NCBI GenBank assembly: GCA_030626685.1
Contig: DAOUTL010000052.1
Coordinates: 1 to 8,409, forward strand
DNA from: Candidatus Bathyarchaeota archaeon
GTDB taxonomy: Archaea > Thermoproteota > Bathyarchaeia > Bathyarchaeales > Bathycorpusculaceae
Length of the DNA stretch: 8,409 nucleotides
Direction of reading: 5' to 3'
Shown here: in pieces, positions 1 to 5,758 of the stretch
Layout of the letters: the number at the start of each line of letters is the position of its first letter
How positions within the stretch are numbered: position 1 is the first letter of the stretch
Notes under the pieces: model-generated
What the model was told of the DNA's origin: nothing
The model's input: only the letters and a program-made list of their open reading frames with translations
Databases searched by the model: none
Made by a program: the position numbers and the translations under genes

Positions 1-19
1 TAATATCGGTTGATAGTGC

Positions 20-2947
20 GTGGGTGTTCCTAAGCCTACTGAAATGACTATAAGGAATTTCTTGCTAAAAGAGTTGGAGAAAAGAGGTGTTAAAGTAGCT
101 ACTGAGATTTCTTATACTACTCCTATTGGGCGTTTGATGCCTGACATGCTTTTGCGTAATGGTGCACAATATGTTGTTGAAACTAAGCTGGGTGCTGAGG
201 CTAAACTTCTGGATGCTATGGTTAGGCTTTATGATTATTCTAAGTACACTGAGGCTAAAGGTGCCTTTGCTGTTCTTTTTCCAAAAGAGTTGAGGCAGCC
301 TTGGAACATTGAGATATTGGAGAAGATTGCTAGAGACTCCAAGTTGGAATATGTTGCTACTGCTATCTTCAAGGATTTGAGACCTAGTCAGCGGTTTGCT
401 GGAAATCTTTCTCAAATGGCTGATTGGATTGCTGGTCAGGTTCTAAGACCTCTCGTTGTTGAAGCTGACACAGGTTTCGCAATCAAGGTGTTAACTGAGG
501 CTGTGGAATCAATCACTGCTAGTGTGAAAAGGCTGAGAGGAGAAGAGCTTGAGGATATTTTTGGTGGAAAGACGGTTTTTGAAAACATCTTGCAGTATGA
601 GGAGGGTCGCTATCCTCTTGAAGAGATGAGACATGCAGCAACGTATCTTCTGGTTAACCAGATTATTTTTTATCATGTGCTTTCTCGTATGGATACAAGC
701 TTTGAGGCGATAGATGAGGATAAGATTGGAAAACCTAGCGACTTGCTCAGTTATTTTGAGCCCGTTCTGAAGAGGGACTACAGTTCTGTTTTCGGTTTTG
801 ACGTGGCTTCACGTTTACCAGATTCTGCAACAGAGATTGTGAAAAGAGTGATTATGGCAGTCAAAGCTTTGGGACCTGAGAAGATAAGGCATGACGTCTT
901 GGGTAAGGTCTTCCATGAACTGATACCTTTTAATATAAGGAAGGCTGTAGCTGCTTTTTACACTAACAACGAAGCTGCTGAGATTCTTGCCCAATTAGCA
1001 ATAGACAAGCCTGATGCAAAGGTCATGGATTTAGCTGTTGGCAGTGGGACTCTTCTTGTTGCTGCATATCGAAGAAAGAGAGAGTTACTGCAGAAAGCCA
1101 AGGGAACATTCGAGTTACCTGAAGACCACAAGAAATTCTTGGAACAAGATTTAACGGGTGTAGATATAATGCCCTTTGCAGCCCATCTTGCAGCTGCACA
1201 TCTTTCTCTTCAAGCTTTGTTAAGTGAAACTGAGAAAGTGAGAGTTGCAGTGTGGGATTCAACAGAACTTAAGCCTGGTATGAAGGTCCCGGCAATCTCC
1301 AGTGAGCTGAAGGCTGCATATAGAAAACCTACATTGGACATGTTTAAAGAAGGAGCTGTCTCTCCAAAGGAAGCTTACATCAAGAAAGGCGCAATTACCT
1401 TGGAAGGGATGGGCGGGGAGGAAATACCTCTCGAGAAAGCAGACCTGGTTATAATGAACCCTCCCTTTACAAGAGCCGAAAGGCTACCCAAAACTTACAA
1501 GGCACAGTTGAAAAGTCGTCTTAAAGAATATAAAGACCTCGTATATGGAAGAGTTGGGTTACACATTTTCTTCATATTTCTGGCAGATAGATTTGTTAAA
1601 AAGAATGGTAAAATCGCTTTTGTCTTGCCTGCAACTGTTCTAAGAATAGTGTCAATGAAGGGTGTCAGAAAGCTTTGGGTGAACAATTACCACATAAAAT
1701 ACATAATTACAACTGAGGAAAGAGCAGCTTTTTCGGAAGCTGCCCAATTTAGAGAGGTTCTGTTAGTCGCAGAAAAATTAAAGGACCATAAACAAAAAGG
1801 AACAATACCTGATGACCTTGAGTGCAGAGTTATAGTGCTAAAACAAATTCCAAAGAACCTCTCCAATGCTAGGAAAATCGTCAACCTCATCCAAACCACA
1901 AAATCAGAAATTGATGAGATACACGAGGACAAGTACATGACCCTATTTACAATTACTCAAGGGGAACTAAAGAAAAGGGTAAACAATCTTTTTACATTAA
2001 TTTCAGTATCGGACCCTAAGCTTGGAAAACTTTGGCAACGGACAATAAGAGAAGCAAAAGCTAAGCTGGTAAAATGTGATGATTATTTTAATGAAAACTC
2101 GATTGAAGCTTATGAAGATGTCTATATTCCTCCATTCAATTCCACATTTATAATTCAGAAGAGCAGAGCTATCAAGAAACATGATGTATGGATAATAAAA
2201 GAAGAGAAATCTAAAGACATAGTTTCAGAACATAGATTTCTTCTCAAGACCATTAATGTTCCTTACTCAGCGATGGAGAGAGGGTTTCGGAGACCATCAG
2301 GTTGCAGCATTGTAGATATTTCAGACGCACTTGACTACATTGTAGTAGACAGATTTCTTAGTGCCGAACAAATTTTTCCGAACAATTCACAGGCCAAGAA
2401 AGCACTTCGAGACATTGTTCGCTGGAAAAAGATTGTAAATCTCAAAAAAGGCAATATGCTTATTTCAAGGCGATTTGATCTATCAGCGAAGGGAACCAAA
2501 CTCCTAGCCTTCTATTCAAAAACACCAATTTTTGGAGTTGACATGTGGAGTGTTAAAGGTTTCAGCGACAACGAGGCAAAGATTTTCACCTTGTGGTTTA
2601 GTAGTACGCTAAATCTTCTTCAAATGGTCATCTATAGGACTGAAACTCGAGGAGCTTGGATGAAGTTGCATAAATATCAAATTAGGGATTCAATGATGCC
2701 TAACCTTAAGGTCCTGACTTCTCAGGAGAGGAAAAGGCTGCTTAACTTATTCGGCAAACTGAAAAAACAGGAATTTCCCAGTATTCTTGAGCAATTGAAA
2801 GGCAAGTTTCCACCTAGGGTCGAGATTGATAGGGCCGTGTTTAGGGTGCTTGGTTTTGGTGATGATGAAATTGACCATATTTTGGATCATCTTTATCCCG
2901 CTTTGGCTAATGAAATTGAACAGCTTAAAAAGCTCATGCAAGGATAG
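20..2947 (+). CDS. Type IIG-like restriction-modification enzyme (nuclease-methylase-specificity fusion)
   Basis: This 975-residue protein probably both cuts and methylates adenine at its DNA target. The N-terminal 140 residues show a PD-(D/E)XK nuclease pattern: Pro41-Asp42 and then Glu54-Thr-Lys56 after a hydrophobic strand. A helical region follows, then a gamma-type N6-adenine methylase core: Phe-Tyr-Thr at 313-315, the AdoMet motif DLAVGSGT at 337-344, acidic Asp382 after the next strand, and the catalytic NPPF at 480-483. Residues from about 600 to 930 match no motif I know and probably form the target recognition domain. The tail from 930 is helical. The length fits single-chain type IIG enzymes (roughly 900-1200 residues). 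No separate HsdS, HsdR or helicase gene is visible. The GTG at 20 is used because in-frame stops lie just upstream at 11-16; ATG at 44 is the alternative. Base composition shifts inside the gene (see findings). A type I-like methylase with a vestigial nuclease is less likely. Confidence 0.87.
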   Translation: MGVPKPTEMTIRNFLLKELEKRGVKVATEISYTTPIGRLMPDMLLRNGAQYVVETKLGAEAKLLDAMVRLYDYSKYTEAKGAFAVLFPKELRQPWNIEILEKIARDSKLEYVATAIFKDLRPSQRFAGNLSQMADWIAGQVLRPLVVEADTGFAIKVLTEAVESITASVKRLRGEELEDIFGGKTVFENILQYEEGRYPLEEMRHAATYLLVNQIIFYHVLSRMDTSFEAIDEDKIGKPSDLLSYFEPVLKRDYSSVFGFDVASRLPDSATEIVKRVIMAVKALGPEKIRHDVLGKVFHELIPFNIRKAVAAFYTNNEAAEILAQLAIDKPDAKVMDLAVGSGTLLVAAYRRKRELLQKAKGTFELPEDHKKFLEQDLTGVDIMPFAAHLAAAHLSLQALLSETEKVRVAVWDSTELKPGMKVPAISSELKAAYRKPTLDMFKEGAVSPKEAYIKKGAITLEGMGGEEIPLEKADLVIMNPPFTRAERLPKTYKAQLKSRLKEYKDLVYGRVGLHIFFIFLADRFVKKNGKIAFVLPATVLRIVSMKGVRKLWVNNYHIKYIITTEERAAFSEAAQFREVLLVAEKLKDHKQKGTIPDDLECRVIVLKQIPKNLSNARKIVNLIQTTKSEIDEIHEDKYMTLFTITQGELKKRVNNLFTLISVSDPKLGKLWQRTIREAKAKLVKCDDYFNENSIEAYEDVYIPPFNSTFIIQKSRAIKKHDVWIIKEEKSKDIVSEHRFLLKTINVPYSAMERGFRRPSGCSIVDISDALDYIVVDRFLSAEQIFPNNSQAKKALRDIVRWKKIVNLKKGNMLISRRFDLSAKGTKLLAFYSKTPIFGVDMWSVKGFSDNEAKIFTLWFSSTLNLLQMVIYRTETRGAWMKLHKYQIRDSMMPNLKVLTSQERKRLLNLFGKLKKQEFPSILEQLKGKFPPRVEIDRAVFRVLGFGDDEIDHILDHLYPALANEIEQLKKLMQG

Positions 2948-2965
2948 GATCTTCTGTTAACTACA

Positions 2966-3499
2966 ATGTATGAACCATTAGAAGTTGTTAAATGTAAGAA
3001 AAGTCGTAAAGTTATAGCAGAACCAAAAGAACTAATTAGAATAGAAGTTTGATAGCATAGGTGAAAAAATTGCCTGCAAAATTCCAGATGAACTATCCGT
3101 AGAAGAGTTTCTCAAACTTCCAGACAAGCCAGATGAGCAACGTGTAAGAGAAGCCTTAGAAGAAGAGTTTGGCAAAAAACTTCCAAAGAAAAGGGTAACG
3201 ATAGGCTACTATACACATGAATTTGACCTATTTTCGAGGACGGAACTATTGTTGGAGAAGTCAAATCTGGAAAAGACCTTGACAGAAATAACAAAATCAA
3301 AAGTTACCGATTTGCAGAATTATGCCTCGGCTGTCTATACCTTATGAGTGTAAAAGCTCAAAAAAAGCTATTTGTCTTAACGAACAAAGAAATGTTTGAT
3401 GCTTTCAAGAAGATGATTGTTGGATTACCAATAAAAGACATTGAAATTAGATTAGTTGAATTGAAGAACTCTCAGTATGAAGTCATGTCCAGCAGTTAG
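2966..3499 (+). pseudogene. Frameshifted zinc-ribbon/PD-(D/E)XK nuclease gene
   Basis: Three reading-frame pieces join into one coherent protein of about 177 residues. Piece 1 (2966-3049) starts MYEPLEVVKC and matches the second half of the zinc-ribbon protein at 5297-5461, but the second cysteine of the knuckle is serine (CKKS). An extra T near 3048-3050 creates a TGA. Piece 2 (3051-3233) is an acidic helical stretch ending in HEFDLF. One base is then missing near 3234-3235. Piece 3 (3236-3499) continues EDGTIVGEVKSGK and runs to TAG. The joined sequence holds the PD-(D/E)XK signature: Asp at 3225-3227 and Glu-Val-Lys at 3257-3265, followed by a helix-rich C-terminal part. The two indels cancel, so first and last pieces share a frame. 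It begins 18 bases after the restriction gene's stop. The gene is either decayed, carries errors at T-runs, or (less likely) uses programmed shifts. Confidence 0.72.
3008..3036 (+). repeat. Left arm of a 29-bp perfect inverted repeat
   Basis: These 29 bases encode the KVIAEPKELI part of the zinc ribbon and recur exactly, in opposite orientation, at 3652-3680. Similarity continues less perfectly on both sides, as expected of two copies of one gene fragment rather than a dedicated terminal repeat. The two arms bracket about 615 bp that contain the nuclease pseudogene and a truncated gene start. Confidence 0.85.
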
Positions 3500-3574
3500 G
3501 GGTTCCTCCACCTATTTTGAGTAGTAATTCTGAGAAAAGCCTCTGAAATACAAAGGATAATAAAAGCGATAAAA

Positions 3575-3583
3575 GGAGAGTGA
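3575..3583 (+). promoter_or_regulatory. Strong ribosome binding site
   Basis: GGAGAGTGA lies just before the ATG at 3588, with the GGAG core nine bases from the start. It is among the best Shine-Dalgarno matches in the window, yet the frame it serves has only 22 codons. This suggests it once belonged to a longer gene. Confidence 0.6.
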
Positions 3584-3587
3584 AAAT

Positions 3588-3656
3588 ATGGCAAAAGCAA
3601 ACAAGCAAAACGATGCTAATGGGGCTTTATTGAGATTTTTCTACAATTCTGATTAG
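3588..3656 (+). pseudogene. Decapitated 5' end of an unknown gene
   Basis: This 22-codon frame begins MAKANKQNDANGALL behind a strong ribosome binding site (3575-3583), with an A/T-rich TATA-like stretch at about 3557-3566. From about 3627 onward the DNA belongs to the oppositely oriented zinc-ribbon fragment, so the final codons (RFFYNSD) are antisense to that fragment and probably not original. The natural reading is that a real gene start was cut by the rearrangement that brought in the zinc-ribbon fragment. I do not recognise the family; a genuine 22-residue peptide is possible but less likely. Confidence 0.4.
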
Positions 3657-3716
3657 TTCTTTTGGTTCTGCTATAACTTTTCTACACTTCTCACATTTAA
3701 TAACGTGCTCTATTTC
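3627..3716 (-). pseudogene. 3' fragment of a zinc-ribbon gene (second knuckle)
   Basis: On the minus strand an open frame with no plausible start codon reads EIEHVIKCEKCRKVIAEP followed by KELIRIVEKSQ and TAA. It is the second CxxC knuckle and C-terminal tail of the zinc-ribbon protein found complete at 5297-5461, and is nearly identical in DNA to the plus-strand copy at 2990-3040. Here both cysteines of the knuckle are intact. The stop codon of the nuclease gene at 3697-4182 lies within this fragment, so the nuclease gene appears spliced directly onto it. Without a start it is probably untranslated unless made by frameshift from the nuclease. Confidence 0.68.
3652..3680 (-). repeat. Right arm of the 29-bp perfect inverted repeat
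   Basis: This is the exact reverse complement of 3008-3036. It lies inside the zinc-ribbon 3' fragment and encodes the same residues on the minus strand. Confidence 0.85.
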
Positions 3717-4182
3717 TTAACTTCAGAACACGTTCTATCTGTCTGAAAACTTCTTGTTCTCTGGCATAGTCCAAGGGATGAAGTTCTGTCACATTAAAGC
3801 GAGGCTTGTCATTCTCCATTAGTTCTATGACTTCTTTAACTTCATCTTCAGAAACGTTAAGGAGACCAATTCCATACTTTCTTAAGACCTCAAAATTCTG
3901 GCAAATGCCTTTAGGATATGCTAAATAAACGAATGTTGCCATAACCTTCCAAATCAAACACTTTACAATAGCTTCGTAAATTTCGTCTAACTTGGTCTCG
4001 GTTTCTACAATCGCAACACAAGAGTTCTTGATCCCTACAACATCTGGAATATGATAAGATTTTATTGGAAAGAGGTCTTTTATTTGCACTACAAATTCAC
4101 GTTTGTTACCAGTGACAAGTGCTATGAAACCTTTTGACTCTAACCATCTCTTAATGACTCTGTTGAGAGTTTCTTGATTCAT
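3697..4182 (-). CDS. Small PD-(D/E)XK-like nuclease-fold protein with variant active site
   Basis: This protein of about 161 residues has the layout of a compact restriction-endonuclease fold. An N-terminal helix comes first (LNRVIKRWLESKGF), then strands, then Pro46-Asp47, and a hydrophobic strand leading to Glu60-Thr-Glu62. In the canonical motif the last position is lysine; here it is glutamate, with Lys64 two residues later, so catalysis may be altered or absent. The C-terminal third is charged and helical. The ATG at 4182 is preferred because GGGAGA (4191-4196 on the opposite strand) sits eight bases upstream. ATGs at 4188 and 4206 are in frame, but 4206 has no ribosome binding site. A zinc-ribbon linker remnant lies just upstream and a zinc-ribbon tail overlaps the stop codon. 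It could be a restriction-type nuclease, a homing-type nuclease or a non-catalytic DNA-binding relative. Confidence 0.7.
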   Translation of the reverse strand: MNQETLNRVIKRWLESKGFIALVTGNKREFVVQIKDLFPIKSYHIPDVVGIKNSCVAIVETETKLDEIYEAIVKCLIWKVMATFVYLAYPKGICQNFEVLRKYGIGLLNVSEDEVKEVIELMENDKPRFNVTELHPLDYAREQEVFRQIERVLKLRNRARY

Positions 4183-4198
4183 GTGCATTCTCTCCCTA

Positions 4199-4276
4199 CT
4201 ATTCATACTTAACCCACTTTTTATTTTGTAGTGACGGGATAAAGACTTTCACTTTAGGTTCTGGTCCGAACCGGAC
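4199..4276 (-). pseudogene. Zinc-ribbon linker remnant
   Basis: A short minus-strand frame between two TAG codons encodes PEPKVKVFIP at 4235-4264. The same ten residues occur in the linker of the complete zinc-ribbon protein at 5297-5461. The two DNA copies differ at six of thirty bases and every difference is silent, which indicates both descend from translated genes. The first CxxC knuckle is missing, and after Phe-Ile-Pro the frame reads unrelated residues and ends at TAG. That stop overlaps the ATG at 4206 but lies upstream of the favoured nuclease start at 4182. Confidence 0.6.
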
Positions 4277-4286
4277 CTATCGAACC
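4257..4286. promoter_or_regulatory. Nested inverted repeat in the divergent intergenic region
   Basis: GGTCCG (4263-4268) and CGGACC (4272-4277) form a perfect six-base inverted repeat with a three-base loop. GGTTC (4257-4261) and GAACC (4282-4286) extend it outward with small bulges. It lies between the divergent nuclease and surface-protein genes. It could be an operator, a hairpin in the nuclease leader RNA, or part of a rearrangement junction; no T-run follows on either side, so it is not a typical terminator. Confidence 0.45.
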
Positions 4287-4309
4287 GAGTTATATTAGGT
4301 CGATAACCA

Positions 4310-4328
4310 TTTAAAGCGAGTTATATAA
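4310..4328 (+). promoter_or_regulatory. Probable TATA-box region of the surface-protein gene
   Basis: TTTAAAG at 4310-4316 lies about 30 bases before the ATG at 4344 and would give a very short leader, common in archaea. TTATATAA at 4321-4328 is a second candidate and, being palindromic, could also serve the minus-strand nuclease gene. Confidence 0.4.
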
Positions 4329-4343
4329 CATCGAAAGTGGGAA

Positions 4344-5225
4344 ATGGAAATGAGATATGGAAGGTCGGTTTCTATTCTAATCTTCATAACATTAGTCTTC
4401 TCATCAATCAGCTTTGTACTATCCGTTAATGCTTCAGAAAACAGCGAATTAACGTCTCTTTCTATTGAACCAAGAATAACTAAAGTCCCCTTTTTAGAAA
4501 ACACCAGTTTAGTTATTCTCATTAATGTAAGCGTCTGTAACGTTCAAAACTTAGCTAAATGGAGTTATAGTGTCAGATTTGATACCTCGATATTAGAGTT
4601 CTTCGATGACAGAACGCTTCATTCAGGAAGTGGTGGGTGGGGGTACAGTCATGATTATCCTGGTAAGATCAGAATATATCGTGAAGTTATAGAGCCTATT
4701 TCAGGTTCAGCTACTCTAAGTATACATAGTTTTAAAGTCATCGGAATAGGCTCCACACAAATATTCATAGAAGACACCTACCTTGAAGATGCCTCAGGGT
4801 CTGTTATATCTCATACTGTCTCCAATAATGTGACGGTCGAAGTGTATGCTGAGCTGTATAATCAACTTCTAGCGGAGTATGCGTCACTGAATTCCAGCTA
4901 TAGCACTCTTCTATCAGATTACGCTCAGCTACAAGAAGACTATGACTCTTTGAATTCCAGCTATAATAACCTCCAAGTTGATTACAACAGCTTATCAAGC
5001 AGATTTGACGGTTTGAAGAGCGACTATGATTCATTGAGAGTCCGCTATGATGGTTTAAACTCGAGCTATAATAGCCTAAATACAGCTTATACTGAGTTAA
5101 AATCAAAACAAGAAGCAACCATGACTGAATTAAACAACATTAGAAACTTAACATACATCTTCGTAACAACAACAATAGTCTTCATAGCTACAACAGTTTA
5201 CTTTGCTAAGAGAAAACCAAAGTGA
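4344..5225 (+). CDS. Secreted, membrane-anchored protein with cohesin-like domain and Tyr-Leu heptad coiled coil
   Basis: This 293-residue protein is exported and anchored by its C-terminus. Residues 1-30 form a signal peptide (positive start, hydrophobic core, small residues near Ala30). Residues 40-168 are strand-rich, with alternating hydrophobics, glycine-rich turns and the phrase VRFDTSILEF, resembling cohesin or carbohydrate-binding-like beta domains; this assignment is by resemblance. Residues 172-255 are twelve exact heptads of the form [Y/F]xxLxxx, predicting a long coiled-coil stalk. A transmembrane helix at about 271-287 follows and the protein ends with the basic tail AKRKPK. Several Asn-x-Ser/Thr sites, many within the stalk, could carry archaeal N-glycans. 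The ATG at 4344 has a weak upstream purine stretch; ATG at 4350 is an alternative. It looks like an ordinary envelope protein caught between defence genes and has no obvious partner here. Confidence 0.85.
   Translation: MEMRYGRSVSILIFITLVFSSISFVLSVNASENSELTSLSIEPRITKVPFLENTSLVILINVSVCNVQNLAKWSYSVRFDTSILEFFDDRTLHSGSGGWGYSHDYPGKIRIYREVIEPISGSATLSIHSFKVIGIGSTQIFIEDTYLEDASGSVISHTVSNNVTVEVYAELYNQLLAEYASLNSSYSTLLSDYAQLQEDYDSLNSSYNNLQVDYNSLSSRFDGLKSDYDSLRVRYDGLNSSYNSLNTAYTELKSKQEATMTELNNIRNLTYIFVTTTIVFIATTVYFAKRKPK
4857..5108 (+). repeat. Twelve tandem 21-bp heptad units (coiled-coil stalk)
   Basis: Each 21-base unit encodes [Y/F]xxLxxx, from Tyr172 to Lys255, with no break in register. Some units are very similar in DNA, notably those encoding the LNSSY segment near 4887, 4950 and 5055, while others have diverged. 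This indicates growth by tandem duplication followed by drift. Confidence 0.8.
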
Positions 5226-5255
5226 AGACAGAATTAAAAACTACTTAACATCCTC

Positions 5256-5264
5256 TTTTTTTTT
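5256..5264 (+). terminator. T-run terminator of the surface-protein gene
   Basis: Nine consecutive T residues about 30 bases after the stop codon, preceded by an A-rich stretch without a strong hairpin, match the T-rich termination signals of archaeal RNA polymerase. The converging zinc-ribbon gene ends at 5297, so the run sits between two convergent transcripts. Confidence 0.65.
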
Positions 5265-5296
5265 ATTTAATTCTCTTGTTTCTTCCAGAATTCTGA

Positions 5297-5461
5297 TTAA
5301 TTTGCTTCAGCTATAACTTTTCCGCATTTCTTGCACTTTTCGGTTTTCAAGGGCTTGTACATTGGAATAAAAACTTTGACTTTAGGCTCAGGAGAAGGCT
5401 GCTGAACAAAAATTTTGTCCACTTCAAAACGGTTCCAACAACCACAGTAGGGGCATTTCAT
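5297..5461 (-). CDS. Small two-knuckle zinc-ribbon protein
   Basis: This 54-residue protein starts MKCPYCGCWNRFEV and ends KCKKCGKVIAEAN. The CxxC pairs at 3/6 and 43/46 form the two halves of one zinc ribbon, joined by a linker containing PEPKVKVFIPMYKP. The role is unknown; the fold suggests nucleic-acid or protein binding. It is the most complete of four copies or fragments in the window. Its end looks damaged: bases just past the stop still encode LIRILEE in another frame, matching the KELIRI tail of the other copies, so a four-base deletion probably shortened it. No ribosome binding site precedes the ATG, and its frame is continuous with the truncated nuclease upstream apart from one TAG, so it may be translated only by reinitiation or readthrough. 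Confidence 0.62.
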   Translation of the reverse strand: MKCPYCGCWNRFEVDKIFVQQPSPEPKVKVFIPMYKPLKTEKCKKCGKVIAEAN

Positions 5462-5497
5462 TCTAAGATTTTCATATTTTACATAATGTTTTACCCT

Positions 5498-5758
5498 CTA
5501 TTCTTCAATTCCGTAAACCCCAAACTGGGTAGGATATTTCGATTTAACTTCAGCGTTGAAGACATCGTTGTTTGGAAGCGTAACATCAACATCTCCGACA
5601 ACTATTCGTTGACCATTAACAATTTTTGTTGCTACACCTCTCTTCTGTTTTGGTTGAAGTCTCACTGCCTTGAAACCATTGTTTCGCATTAGTTCACAAA
5701 ACCTCTCTTCTGCATCTGCCCCTTTCAGGCGGTCCTTATCTAAATCTATACATCTCAT
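5498..5758 (-). pseudogene. Holliday-resolvase-like PD-(D/E)XK nuclease, interrupted by TAG
   Basis: The 86 visible residues carry the nuclease core of archaeal Hjc-like and related enzymes: Glu18 in AEERF, a GF-x-x-VR strand at 28-33, Asp56/Asp58 in GDVDV, and Glu70-Val-Lys72 followed by SKYP. The frame stops at TAG (5498-5500), but the next twelve codons in the same frame (RVKHYVKYENLR) look like the continuing helix of such a nuclease, with tyrosine expected at the TAG. The sequence then passes directly into the zinc-ribbon gene. The ATG at 5758 has no ribosome binding site. A well-placed GAGAGG (5785-5790, opposite strand) precedes an ATG at 5777 that is one base out of frame across a seven-A run. 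The C-terminal part normally present is missing. I read it as a broken gene, although the core residues are intact. Confidence 0.65.

Noticed and set aside
4857..5108. Possible CRISPR array, because of regularly spaced near-repeats
   Set aside because: The 21-base period is continuous, without spacers, and encodes uninterrupted heptads in frame.
4804..5118. Minus-strand frame opposite the coiled-coil repeats
   Set aside because: It is the antisense of the 21-bp heptad units, which keep a second frame open by periodicity.
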